Shown: positions 35,901 to 44,702 of the stretch, piece by piece
How the letters are laid out: every line of letters begins with the position of its first letter
How positions within the stretch are numbered: the first letter of the stretch is position 1
Source of the DNA: Novosphingobium sp. Fuku2-ISO-50
Lineage (GTDB): Bacteria > Pseudomonadota > Alphaproteobacteria > Sphingomonadales > Sphingomonadaceae
DNA: 64,000 bases
Assembly (NCBI RefSeq): GCF_001519055.1
Contig: NZ_KQ954293.1
Coordinates: forward strand, 1-64,000
Reading direction: 5' to 3'
Made by a program: the position numbers and the translations under genes
Notes under the pieces: generated by a model
The model's input: the letters and a program-made list of their open reading frames with translations, nothing else
What the model was told of the DNA's origin: nothing
The model's database searches: none

Positions 35901-36965
35901 ATGCTTGATGTCACACATCCTTCGAGCAGCGATGATCACGGCGATGCTATCCCGTCCGATCCGCGCGAATTCGCCGCCAAGGTCAATGCGTGGGTGCCGC
36001 ACGATATCGTGCTGAAGGATGCATGGTTCCCCCTCGCCCACAGCTTTGCCGTCACCGCCAAACCGGTGCGCCGCGCGGTCTATTCGCAGCCTTATTTCCT
36101 GTGGCGCGAACACGGCGTGGCGCTCGCCTCGGAATTTCACCCCGCTGCGGGCCTGATCGGCGCCAAGAGCACGTTTTCCGATGCCGCCGGTCGCTATCCG
36201 GTGATCGAAAAATACGGCTATGTCTGGGGCTGGTTCGGCAATCCGGCCAATGCCGCGCCCGAACATGTGCCCAGCCTGCCCTATCTGCCCGAAGAGGGCG
36301 GATTGCCGTTGCATATGCTGGGCACGGTGCGGTTCGACTGCACCGCCCCGCTCAGTCTGGAAAACCTGATCGACCTTACCCATGCCGATTTTCTCCACGC
36401 CGATGTCGTGGGCGACGAGATAATGGACAAGGAAACCGTCGAAGTGTTCCACGACAGCGAAACAATCACGATGGTCCGCACGTGCGTCAACAAGTCGGTT
36501 GCGCCGATCATGAAGTGGTTTGGCGGGGTCAAATCCGACGTTCAGCAAGTGCGCCAGGTGATCCGCATCTATCTGCGCAGCCATGCCGCGATCGCCTATG
36601 GTCGTTTCAGCCCCGGCGACAATGTCCAGTTGTTTCACCCGTGCGTGCCCGAAACGCGGGACCGCACCCGGCTGGACTATGCGATGAACACCACCAACGT
36701 CAAAAAAACCAATCTGTTCCGGTATTTGATGCCCAAGGCCAGCTACAAGGTGTCGCGGCAGGACAGCACCATGACCAGCCCGCAAAGCCCACGCTACATG
36801 CATCCCGAAAAGCGCAAGGATCTCCATTCACCGCTCGACGAGGCCGGACAGAAATATCGCGTTCTGATGCTGGCACTGGCCGAAAGACAGGCGCGCGGCG
36901 ACTATGCCTATCGCGATAATGTCAGCGCCGATTGCAGCGATATTATTGGATACCAAAAACCATGA
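35901..36965 (+). CDS. Rieske oxygenase subunit: mononuclear-iron catalytic domain without Rieske cluster
   Basis: 354 aa. The iron motif is intact: Asn155-x2-Asp158-x2-His161-x4-His166 (ENLIDLTHADFLH). In the Rieske-domain position the chain keeps flanking features of a VanA-type oxygenase (DAWFPLAHS, then FLWREHGVALASEFHP), but both CxH and CxxH pairs are gone. It follows the Rieske-only gene by 10 bp with GAGGAGG at the start and is ATGA-coupled to the LLM gene. Best read as a partner subunit of a split two-polypeptide oxygenase. A decayed copy is possible but the preserved iron motif and operon argue against it. Confidence 0.85.
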   Translation: MLDVTHPSSSDDHGDAIPSDPREFAAKVNAWVPHDIVLKDAWFPLAHSFAVTAKPVRRAVYSQPYFLWREHGVALASEFHPAAGLIGAKSTFSDAAGRYPVIEKYGYVWGWFGNPANAAPEHVPSLPYLPEEGGLPLHMLGTVRFDCTAPLSLENLIDLTHADFLHADVVGDEIMDKETVEVFHDSETITMVRTCVNKSVAPIMKWFGGVKSDVQQVRQVIRIYLRSHAAIAYGRFSPGDNVQLFHPCVPETRDRTRLDYAMNTTNVKKTNLFRYLMPKASYKVSRQDSTMTSPQSPRYMHPEKRKDLHSPLDEAGQKYRVLMLALAERQARGDYAYRDNVSADCSDIIGYQKP

Positions 36966-38029
36966 CCACACTGACCAATGCCACAGGCGGGGAACGCCGC
37001 TGGTGGGGCGTCATGCCTGTCCTGCCCGCCCCGATGATGGGCGGCATCGCCAAGCAGATGGAGGCAGTCGGATTTGAAGGCTGCTTTTCGTTGCAGATCT
37101 ATGGCCCGCCGTTCGTGCCGATGGCAGCGGTCGCCGCGCTGACCGACACGCTCAAGGTATCGACCGGGATTGCCGTGGCTGGAACACGCAGCCCGGTGGA
37201 AACCGCATTTGCCGCGATCGAACTCGACCGCATCAGCCAGGGCCGCTTCGTGCTCGGGCTGGGTACTTCGCTGCACAGCGCGATCTGCGGGATTTACGGA
37301 GAGCCCAAACGCAAATTGCTGTCGCACTTGCGCGAAGTGATCGCGGCGGTGCGCTATATCAACGCCAATGCGCACAAGGGGATGGAGCCGATCCACGGCG
37401 AATATTTCAACGCCGAATGGACCGAAATGATGCTGACCCCGCCACCGGTGCGCGAAGCCATTCCGATCTGGGTGGCCGCGCTCAAGGACAAGCTGACCAG
37501 TCTGGCGCTTGAGGTCGGCGACGGGTTGATGGTGCACGCGCTATGGACGGTTGATTACACCGTGCAGAAAAAGGCCTTCATCGAAGGCGAGCTTGCCCGC
37601 TTCGGACGCCGGCGCAGCGATGTGGAAGTCAACGCCTGGCCCTGGGTCGCGATCAACGACGACAAGCAGCAGGCCATCAACGACAGTCGCGCCACAGTGG
37701 CGGGCTATGCCGGATACAAGGAATACGAACCGTTCTTCGACGCGATCGGCTTTGGCGACATGGCCCGCGCCTGCCAGCTGGCCGCCGGTGAACACGGCAA
37801 TGTCGACAGCGTGATCGACAATGTCAGCGACGACATGGTCGAAGCCTTCGTCAAATGCGGTTCGGTCGATGAAGTGCTCGACAAGCTGGAACCGTTCTGG
37901 GGCGTGGTGGATTCGCTTTGCCCGATGACGCCCTATCGCAATTTGTCGATGGAACAACTGACCCAATACAACACCGCCATCTACGCCATGGTGGCCGAGG
38001 CCAAACGCCGCGCGGGCCAGGTTTCATAG
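36962..38029 (+). CDS. LLM-class (F420-type) oxidoreductase
   Basis: 355-aa luciferase-like protein (RRWWGVMPVLPAPMMGGIAKQMEAVGFEGCFSLQIYGPP; RISQGRFVLGLGTS; AALTDTLKVSTGIAVAGTRSPVET). Translationally coupled to the catalytic Rieske subunit by ATGA, which suggests successive steps on one substrate. Resembles the LLM enzyme at 33217 more than the other two in the window. F420 use inferred from family and from the cofactor operon. The last 6 bp overlap the convergent SDR. Confidence 0.86.
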   Translation: MTTLTNATGGERRWWGVMPVLPAPMMGGIAKQMEAVGFEGCFSLQIYGPPFVPMAAVAALTDTLKVSTGIAVAGTRSPVETAFAAIELDRISQGRFVLGLGTSLHSAICGIYGEPKRKLLSHLREVIAAVRYINANAHKGMEPIHGEYFNAEWTEMMLTPPPVREAIPIWVAALKDKLTSLALEVGDGLMVHALWTVDYTVQKKAFIEGELARFGRRRSDVEVNAWPWVAINDDKQQAINDSRATVAGYAGYKEYEPFFDAIGFGDMARACQLAAGEHGNVDSVIDNVSDDMVEAFVKCGSVDEVLDKLEPFWGVVDSLCPMTPYRNLSMEQLTQYNTAIYAMVAEAKRRAGQVS

Positions 38030-38866
38030 GCCGGGACGCGTCGCGAGGGCCGTGCTGATCGCCCACAGCCGTTCCGCCCCCTCGCGGCTTTGCGCGGCGA
38101 GTGTCGTCCTGGCCACTTTGCGAGACGCGAAATACGCGCCTGTCACATCGGGCGCGCCACCTTGCGCCAACCACAGAATCGTGTCCGCCCCTTGTTCCGG
38201 GGAGAGCTGAAATGGCCGGGAAAAACGATACATCGCCTTGACCAGCCAGTTGCCGTGCGCCGGAAAATTGGTCGCGACCAGCCCCGGATGCACCGCATTC
38301 ACCCGGATGCCGTCGGCGGCGACCCGTTCGGCCAGCGCCCGCGCGTGCAGGATATTGGCCAGTTTGGACTGGGCATAGGCATTGCCCGGGCTGTATTTCC
38401 CGGTCTGCTGCAGATCGTCCCACAGCATGTCCTTTACAAAGCGATGCGCCACCGATGCAGTGTTGATCACGTGCGCCCCCGGCGCTGCCGCGCGCAACAG
38501 GGGCAACAGCCGATTGGTCAGCACAAACGGGGCAAGATGATTGGTGGCAAAGCCGTGTTCCAGCCCGTCTGCGGTAATCACCCGCGCGGCGGGAATGAAC
38601 CCGGCATTGTTGGCCAGCACATCGATGCGGTCGGTCAGCGCCGCGACGGAATCGGCCAGACGCTCCATTCCGGCAAAGGTCGACAAGTCTGCCAACAGCA
38701 TGTCGACCTTTGCCGATGGCGCTGCCGACCTGATCGCGGCGAGCGCAGTCGCCGCGCGCGCCGCATCGCGCCCCTGCGCAATCACCCGCCAGCCGGCCCT
38801 GGCCAATTCGCGCGCAACGACCAGACCTATGCCGGAACTGGCGCCCGTGATGACGATGGTTTTCAT
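38024..38866 (-). CDS. SDR family oxidoreductase (retinol-dehydrogenase-like)
   Basis: 280-aa SDR: TGASSGIG, NNAG, and YAQSK active-site pair, in the style of retinol dehydrogenase/WW-domain oxidoreductases (ARVITADGLEHGFATNHLAPFVLTNRLLPLL). Starts at MKTIVITG, ATGA-overlapping the stop of the KstD-like gene upstream, so it is expressed with it. Probably acts on a lipophilic alcohol or ketone. Confidence 0.87.
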   Translation of the reverse strand: MKTIVITGASSGIGLVVARELARAGWRVIAQGRDAARAATALAAIRSAAPSAKVDMLLADLSTFAGMERLADSVAALTDRIDVLANNAGFIPAARVITADGLEHGFATNHLAPFVLTNRLLPLLRAAAPGAHVINTASVAHRFVKDMLWDDLQQTGKYSPGNAYAQSKLANILHARALAERVAADGIRVNAVHPGLVATNFPAHGNWLVKAMYRFSRPFQLSPEQGADTILWLAQGGAPDVTGAYFASRKVARTTLAAQSREGAERLWAISTALATRPGL

Positions 38867-40509
38867 GCCGTGATAGACCTGCCTGCGATGAACCCCGTCG
38901 CCATGGCCGGGCCAACGTTGCAGCCATGCGCCGGGGATTTGCCCTGCCAGATCGAATTGGCATCGAGCCCGGCGGCCCACAAGCCCGCAATCGGCGCGCC
39001 GTCCGCGCCAATTACCCGGCACTGGCTGTCGATCCGCACGCCAACCGTGGTTGACCCATCGCCGGGAAAAATTTCGATCGCATAATACGGCCCGTCACCC
39101 ACAGGCCCGAAGCAGGGATTGGGCAGATGTTTGGGATCGCCGATCTCGGCATCGATGCGGGTATCGCCTTTGCCGAATGCGGTGTCCTTGCCAGTGGCGG
39201 CATCGGCGGCGACTTTGGCGACGGTCGCTTCAAGCCCTTTGGCATCGACCCCGATCTGCACCGCGAGGTCCGCCAGCGTCGGCGCGGTCTTCAGATAGCC
39301 GTCCGCCACCAGTTCCTTGATCTTGCCACCGCCGGGCAGCACCAGCCCCATGCCGTATTTCTTCACGAAGGCGCCATTGGCGATGATATGTGCAGGCACC
39401 GTGCCGGTTGCATGCATCGCCTCGACAAAATGCACGCTGGCCTCGTTGGCAAAGCGCCGGCCTTGCCGGTTCACCGCGATGCAGCCGGGTTTGGACATGT
39501 CGATCAGATGCGCATAGCGTTCGAGATAGCCATCGGCGCGGCGGCGCTTTGACACCACCGCCCACACCGCGTTGACGTGGTTTTCCGCGCCCATCGCCGC
39601 GCCAGCCGCAGTCGCCGCATTGATGCCGTCACCGGTGTTTTCATAGGGCAGGATCGAAACGTGCTGTTCGGCAAAGGGAATATAGGCCTTGCGCATCTCG
39701 GCATTGGCGGAAAACCCGCCCGACGCGAGCACCACGCCTTTGTTCGCGCCGATTTCCACCAGAGCGCCGTTGATCAACGCGCGCACGCCGGTCACCCGGC
39801 CCTGGTTGACCACCAGCGACTCGACCGCAGCATTTTCGTGGCACGCAACCCCCGCCTTCAGTGCCGAATGAAACAGGCGCCCGACCAGCGCGGTGCCCAT
39901 CGTCAGCCGCGAACCCCGGCCCAACTTGCGCTTGTCGAGCGCAAAGCGGATCGCGATCTTGGCCATGTGCCACAAGGCACCGGGCGCGGGCAGCCGTGCA
40001 ATATAAGGCAGATCGAACAAGTCGATCATCATCCCGCCCGGCGCGTTGAATTCCTCGCGCGGTTTCGACAGGCGGGCAAAGTCGGCGCCCAGTTGCCTGC
40101 CGTCGAATTCGGTCGGCGCCAGCAACCTGCCGTGATCCATCGCGCCCGCAACATCGGGATACCAATCGCTCGACGGCGGAGACAAAAGGAACTGCACATC
40201 GGTTTTGGCGGCCAGCCATTCGACCATGGCCGGGCCATTGTCGATATAGCCGTCGATCAGCGCCTTTTCCGCCCGGTTTCCGACCACGCCCAGCGCATAA
40301 CCGCGCGCCTTGTCCAGCGTGTCGTCCACGCGTTCGGCGCGTGCCTGCGGGCTGCATGGAATCCAGATTCCGCCACCCGAAATCGCGGTCGTCCCGCCGA
40401 AATGCGCCGCCTTTTCCAGCACTGCGACTTTCAGCCCGGCCTTCGCCGCGACCAGCGCCGCCGTCAGCCCGGCCGCGCCCGAGCCCATGATCACCACGTC
40501 ATAGTTCAT
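38863..40509 (-). CDS. FAD-dependent 3-ketosteroid-dehydrogenase-like flavoprotein
   Basis: 548-aa flavoprotein of the fumarate-reductase/KstD superfamily. N-terminal FAD motif GSGAAGLTAALVAAKAG (9-25), EKAAHFGGTTAISGGGIWIP, and a C-terminal GPYYAIEIFPGD...GLWAAGLDANS. The Tyr-Tyr after GP matches the KstD active-site Tyr region. KstD removes C1/C2 hydrogens of a 3-ketosteroid ring; fumarate-reductase-like or isoprenoid-ring dehydrogenases are alternatives. Second gene of the NTF2-KstD-SDR operon, 4 bp after the first. Confidence 0.82.
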   Translation of the reverse strand: MNYDVVIMGSGAAGLTAALVAAKAGLKVAVLEKAAHFGGTTAISGGGIWIPCSPQARAERVDDTLDKARGYALGVVGNRAEKALIDGYIDNGPAMVEWLAAKTDVQFLLSPPSSDWYPDVAGAMDHGRLLAPTEFDGRQLGADFARLSKPREEFNAPGGMMIDLFDLPYIARLPAPGALWHMAKIAIRFALDKRKLGRGSRLTMGTALVGRLFHSALKAGVACHENAAVESLVVNQGRVTGVRALINGALVEIGANKGVVLASGGFSANAEMRKAYIPFAEQHVSILPYENTGDGINAATAAGAAMGAENHVNAVWAVVSKRRRADGYLERYAHLIDMSKPGCIAVNRQGRRFANEASVHFVEAMHATGTVPAHIIANGAFVKKYGMGLVLPGGGKIKELVADGYLKTAPTLADLAVQIGVDAKGLEATVAKVAADAATGKDTAFGKGDTRIDAEIGDPKHLPNPCFGPVGDGPYYAIEIFPGDGSTTVGVRIDSQCRVIGADGAPIAGLWAAGLDANSIWQGKSPAHGCNVGPAMATGFIAGRSITA

Positions 40510-40513
40510 CGCA

Positions 40514-41320
40514 TCATTCTCCCACGCCCATCAGGGCACGCATGGTCTTGTCATCGATGCCGAGTTGCCCGGCACAATCGAGCGCATCCCAATATTCGCG
40601 CCACGAGGTCACCCGCCCCGCTTCGTCGAGATCGAACACGCCCACAACATGCGTCGTCGTGCGCTGGCCAGTGGCCAGTTGGCGCACCGTATCCACCCGC
40701 TCGGTAAACACGGTGCGGCCCGCGACCGCGACATGGAGGATATCGCAAGCGCATTCGTCGTAGAGCAGATATTGGCGCTCCAGCTCCGCCACGATGGCAT
40801 CGGCGCCGTGGCGCACCGGAGCCAGCGGCACGATCGGCTGATAGCGCGCATCATCGGCCAGAAAACCACGCAGCGCCAGGCCATCGAGCCTATCTGTGTG
40901 AAACAGCGCCAGAAAATCACGCACGATCTGTTCGGCATCGCTCACCGGGGCAAAGAACGCTGCGACTTTACCCGTGTCAAAATATTCGCGCCCGTGAACG
41001 ATCAGCCCGCCCCGTACCACAAACAGGTCGTGATATTCGTTGCGATAGATCCGCTCGCCGAAATGGATTTCCGAACGGACCTCGCACGTGACGGTATCGC
41101 CCTCGGCAATCATGCCGATAATCTCGACTTTGCGCCGATCGGCGGCGAGCAGCATCGCTTTCACCTGATCGGTATAGGATTGCCGCGAGATTGCGCCCCC
41201 GCCGATCACCCACCAGTCACAATCAGGCGCCTGCAACGCCTCGATCACGTCGATATCTCCCGATGCGATCGCGCCGAGGAAGCGGCGGACGATGGCCTTG
41301 TTTGCTTGCGAGTCCTGCAT
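40514..41320 (-). CDS. Double SnoaL/NTF2-fold protein
   Basis: 268 aa comprising two consecutive NTF2-like domains (about 1-130, NKAIVRRFLGAIASGDIDVIEALQAP; and 135-265, AEQIVRDFLALFHTDRLDGLALRGFL), the second ending VTSWREYWD. Such folds bind hydrophobic ring compounds in isomerases and epoxide hydrolases. Single-domain NTF2 proteins occur at 19855 and 32837, so the family is amplified in this island. First gene of a three-gene operon, with dyad site 8 upstream and divergent from the MFS gene. Confidence 0.82.
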   Translation of the reverse strand: MQDSQANKAIVRRFLGAIASGDIDVIEALQAPDCDWWVIGGGAISRQSYTDQVKAMLLAADRRKVEIIGMIAEGDTVTCEVRSEIHFGERIYRNEYHDLFVVRGGLIVHGREYFDTGKVAAFFAPVSDAEQIVRDFLALFHTDRLDGLALRGFLADDARYQPIVPLAPVRHGADAIVAELERQYLLYDECACDILHVAVAGRTVFTERVDTVRQLATGQRTTTHVVGVFDLDEAGRVTSWREYWDALDCAGQLGIDDKTMRALMGVGE

Positions 41321-41371
41321 CCCTGATCCCCTTTGCTGGCGACGTTGTCCGGCAGAGCGCGCGCCTTCACG

Positions 41372-41387
41372 CCTTCCCTCGGACAGG
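41372..41387. promoter_or_regulatory. Dyad site 8 (CCTTCC-N4-GACAGG)
   Basis: CCTTCCCTCGGACAGG, 56-71 bp upstream of the MFS start at 41443 and 52-67 bp upstream of the divergent NTF2 gene. Right half is perfect, left half has two deviations. Confidence 0.5.
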
Positions 41388-41442
41388 TTGCGCGCAGACG
41401 ACGCGTGCGATGTTGACCGCTGCATAAGGGAGAGATCGGGGC

Positions 41443-42720
41443 TTGACCCACACCACTGTCATATCAGGATACCGATGGTACGTGCTGGCCGCGCTGACTT
41501 TGGCGCAGACTTGCCATGGGCTCGATCGCGCGGTGATCGGTCTGGTCTTGAAGCCGATCGGCAGCGAATTCCATTTGACCGGTGCGCAATTGGGCCTGCT
41601 GGCGGGGCTGGCCTATGGGTTGCCGTTTGCACTGGCGGCGATCCCGTTCGGCTATGCGGCCGATCGCTTTACCCGCAAATCGCTGCTGACCGGCGCCTTG
41701 CTGGCGTGGAGCGGGGCGACTGCGCTGTGCGCGATGACCGGCGGCTATGCCGGCCTGCTCGGCGGGCGCGCGGCCGTCGGCCTGGCTGAAGCCGGGGGCT
41801 CGCCCACCGGGCTGTCGATCCTGTCCGATTATTTCGGCGCGGATCGGCGATCGACCGCGATCGGCATCTGGTATCTGAGTTCCGGCATCGGCTTTGCGGT
41901 GGCCTTTTTTGTGGGCGGCATGATTGTCGCCAATCATGGCTGGCGCATCACCTTTCTGGTGGCGGGGCTGCCCGGTCTGCTGGTTGCCCCGCTGGTGTTC
42001 CTGACAGTGAAAGAGCCCCGGCGCGGCGCACTCGATCGCATTGCGGGCACGCTCTCGAAAGAAACGCTCGCCCACCGGCTGCGGCTGCTGTTTGCCCGCC
42101 CCGGCATCGCCTGGGGCGTTCTGGCGATCACCTGCATCGCCACCGGCATTTACGGAATGAGTACCTGGCTGGTCACGTACCTCGTCGACAGCCATGCGAT
42201 GTCGTTGCCCCGTGCCGGAATGATCGTGGCGATCGCCTATGGCCTGCTCGGATCGGTGGGCGGGCTGGGGGCCGGTTGGGGCGTGGACCGGGTGCACGCG
42301 CGCGCCGGTGGATTCGATTCCGCGCGCACGGCGTGGATCGGTGCCGGCATTCCCGTAGTGACCGCAATCACCGGACTGGCCGCCGTTTCGGCACCATCGA
42401 GCAGCGCTGCGGTGGCCTGGATCATGGCCGCCGGCATGTTCAGCGCGGCCTACAACGGCCCGGTCAACGCGATGATCGTCACACAAGCCGGGCCGCAATT
42501 GCGCGGGCTCGCCGTGGCCTGCGTACAGACGAGCGCAAACCTGATCGGGGTGGGCCTTGGCGCCTGGCTGATCGGCAAAGTGAGCGATGTGGTCGGCGGC
42601 AGGAACGGTGTAGCCTGGGGCATTGGCGCGGCGATGATCTTCTGCCTGTTCGGCGGCGTGTTCCTGATGCTCGCCGCATGCCAGATCCGGGCGCACGCAC
42701 CCGCGCCCGACGCTTATTAA
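41443..42720 (+). CDS. MFS transporter
   Basis: 425-aa major facilitator protein with twelve hydrophobic spans, the GYAADRFTRKS loop after segment 2, and GGLGAGWGVDR after segment 8. TTG at 41443 is chosen as start because GGGAGAG precedes it by 8 bp and the N-terminus THTTVISGYRWYVLAALTLAQ fits; no good ATG is near. First gene of the MFS-kinase-SDR operon; probably imports an acidic catabolite. Substrate unknown. Confidence 0.86.
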   Translation: MTHTTVISGYRWYVLAALTLAQTCHGLDRAVIGLVLKPIGSEFHLTGAQLGLLAGLAYGLPFALAAIPFGYAADRFTRKSLLTGALLAWSGATALCAMTGGYAGLLGGRAAVGLAEAGGSPTGLSILSDYFGADRRSTAIGIWYLSSGIGFAVAFFVGGMIVANHGWRITFLVAGLPGLLVAPLVFLTVKEPRRGALDRIAGTLSKETLAHRLRLLFARPGIAWGVLAITCIATGIYGMSTWLVTYLVDSHAMSLPRAGMIVAIAYGLLGSVGGLGAGWGVDRVHARAGGFDSARTAWIGAGIPVVTAITGLAAVSAPSSSAAVAWIMAAGMFSAAYNGPVNAMIVTQAGPQLRGLAVACVQTSANLIGVGLGAWLIGKVSDVVGGRNGVAWGIGAAMIFCLFGGVFLMLAACQIRAHAPAPDAY

Positions 42721-42732
42721 AAGGAGACGACG

Positions 42733-43884
42733 ATGGATCCCCACGCCAAGCCCGAATATGTCAATCCGGTCATCGACCCCAATTGCGTGCCCCGCCCCTA
42801 TCCGGCGCGCACCGGCCATTTGCCGACTTCGCTGGACGATGTGACTGCGCAATGGCTCGGCCAGATCATGAGCAACAAATACCCCGGCGTAGTCGCCAGA
42901 TCGATGGAATCGGTCGAACTGCTCAACAGCCACACCACCAAATGGCGCGTAAAAGTCGATTGGAACGAAGCCGGGGTGGCCGCCGGGCTGCCTGCCAATC
43001 TGTGTCTCAAGGCCAACTGGTCGGGATCGTTCGACAACGTTGATATCCATGCGGTCGAAGCCCGGTTCTATCATTTCATGGTCCACGAAATGAAAGTGCC
43101 GACCGCCACCTGCTATTATGCCGATTGGGACGACGATGGCAGCGCGCATGGCTTTGTCGTGCTCGAAGATCTGGTTCAGCGCGGCGGAAAATTCGGCCAC
43201 AGCACCAATGCCAACGGCGTCGACATGATCATGAGCAACCTCGAAGGGTTGGCCGGGCTGCACGGCAGCCTGTGGGGCAGCGACAAGATCAGCGTGGCCA
43301 ATGCCCCTTGGTTGCAAACGCAGATGGATACCCCGGTCGACAGCGATCAGGTGCGCATCATGTGGCAATGGATCGCGCTCAATCTCGAAGATCCGGCGTT
43401 CTGCGCCATCGCGCCAAAACATTACCTTGCCGATCCGAGCAAAGTCGAACGCGCGTTCGACCGACTGGGCGAGATCGAGCGGGCGCAGACCACGCCCTAT
43501 TGCATCGTGCTGGGCGATTGCCATCAGGGCAACACCTATATCCTGCCCGACGGCAACCGGCTGTGGCTCGACTGGCAACTGGTGCGGCGCGGCCGCCCCT
43601 GGCGCGATCTGACCTATTTCGTGATCGGCGCGCTGAGCATCGACGAACGCCGCCACCATCACAAGGACATGGTGAAGCAATACCGCGACTACCTGATCGC
43701 CACCGGCGCACAGGGCGTGCCCAGCTTTGATGAAGCGTGGGAACAGACGCGGCTGTGGGTCATGTACGGCATTCAGGCCTGGGTCGCCAATCTCGACGCC
43801 TGGGGCCAGAACGGCGTGCCGATGAACGAACGCTTTTTCACCGCTGCCGAAGATTACGGCACCTGGGGCTTGTTGGGAGAATAG
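42733..43884 (+). CDS. APH-like phosphotransferase
   Basis: 383 aa with the APH-family catalytic loop VLGDCHQGNTYI (the residue before Gly-Asp is Leu, not His) and the metal motif LWLDWQLVRRGRPWRDLTYF. Starts 12 bp after the MFS stop with AGGAGAC. Presumed ATP-dependent kinase of a hydroxylated catabolite; it is the second such gene of the window and differs clearly in sequence from that at 17516. A non-catalytic role cannot be excluded. Confidence 0.84.
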   Translation: MDPHAKPEYVNPVIDPNCVPRPYPARTGHLPTSLDDVTAQWLGQIMSNKYPGVVARSMESVELLNSHTTKWRVKVDWNEAGVAAGLPANLCLKANWSGSFDNVDIHAVEARFYHFMVHEMKVPTATCYYADWDDDGSAHGFVVLEDLVQRGGKFGHSTNANGVDMIMSNLEGLAGLHGSLWGSDKISVANAPWLQTQMDTPVDSDQVRIMWQWIALNLEDPAFCAIAPKHYLADPSKVERAFDRLGEIERAQTTPYCIVLGDCHQGNTYILPDGNRLWLDWQLVRRGRPWRDLTYFVIGALSIDERRHHHKDMVKQYRDYLIATGAQGVPSFDEAWEQTRLWVMYGIQAWVANLDAWGQNGVPMNERFFTAAEDYGTWGLLGE

Positions 43885-43886
43885 AG

Positions 43887-44702
43887 ATGGGATTGGTTGC
43901 AGGCAAAATCGCGATCGTTACCGGCGCCGGAGCCAATATCGGCGAGGCTTGCGCAAAGATGCTCGCCGCACAGGGCGCAAGTGTGGTGATTGCCGATATC
44001 AACGTGGCTGGCGCCCATCGCGTTGCAGACGAGATAACCGCAGCAGGTGGCCGGGCATTGGCGCATGGCGTCGATCTTGGCGACGAGGGCAGCATCGCCG
44101 CGCTGATCGCGGCAACCATCGCCCATTTCGGCAAGCTCGACGTACTGCACAACAACGCCGCCAACACCGGCGCGGGGCAGATGAACCGCGACGGCGCTCT
44201 TACCGCGATGGAGCAGGACGTGTGGGATGCCGCTTTTGCCATCAACACGCGCGGCACGATGCTGATGACCAAGCATGCCGTGCCGCACCTGATCGTAGCG
44301 GGCGGCGGATCGATCATCAACACCAGTTCGGGCGTATCGCTGCTCGGCGATGTGCTCAACCCCGCCTACAGCGCGTCAAAAGCGGCGGTCAACGCATTGA
44401 CGCGCAACACCGCAACGCAATTCGGGCGGCAGAACGTGCGTTGCAACGCCGTCCTGCCGGGGCTCGTGCTGAGCCCGGTGGCGCGGGCACAGATGACCGA
44501 GGCGCAACTCGCGATGATCCAGCGGCACGTGCTGCTGCCGCGCGAAAGCGTCGCCAACGACATCGCCGGGGCGGTTACCTGGCTGGCGTCCGATCTGGCC
44601 GGCTTTGTCACCGGCCAGATCATCTCGGTCGATGGCGGGATCTGCCATCATCAGCCGCATTATGCCGACATGATGGACATGTTCGCCGCCGCGCAAGCCT
44701 AA
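43887..44702 (+). CDS. SDR oxidoreductase with HQPxYAD tail
   Basis: 271-aa classical SDR (TGAGANIG, NNAAN, YSASK) with the shared C-terminal HHQPHYADMMDMFAAAQ. Starts 2 bp after the kinase stop, with GGGAGAA upstream. Third member of a paralogous trio with 25159 and 26097. Strand-2 acid (IADIN) suggests NAD(H). Ends just before a hairpin block that could act as a bidirectional terminator. Confidence 0.87.
   Translation: MGLVAGKIAIVTGAGANIGEACAKMLAAQGASVVIADINVAGAHRVADEITAAGGRALAHGVDLGDEGSIAALIAATIAHFGKLDVLHNNAANTGAGQMNRDGALTAMEQDVWDAAFAINTRGTMLMTKHAVPHLIVAGGGSIINTSSGVSLLGDVLNPAYSASKAAVNALTRNTATQFGRQNVRCNAVLPGLVLSPVARAQMTEAQLAMIQRHVLLPRESVANDIAGAVTWLASDLAGFVTGQIISVDGGICHHQPHYADMMDMFAAAQA

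Noticed and set aside
41464..43680. 738-aa minus-strand frame
   Set aside because: Antisense to the MFS and kinase genes; composition biased towards Gly, Gln, His and Arg with no motifs.
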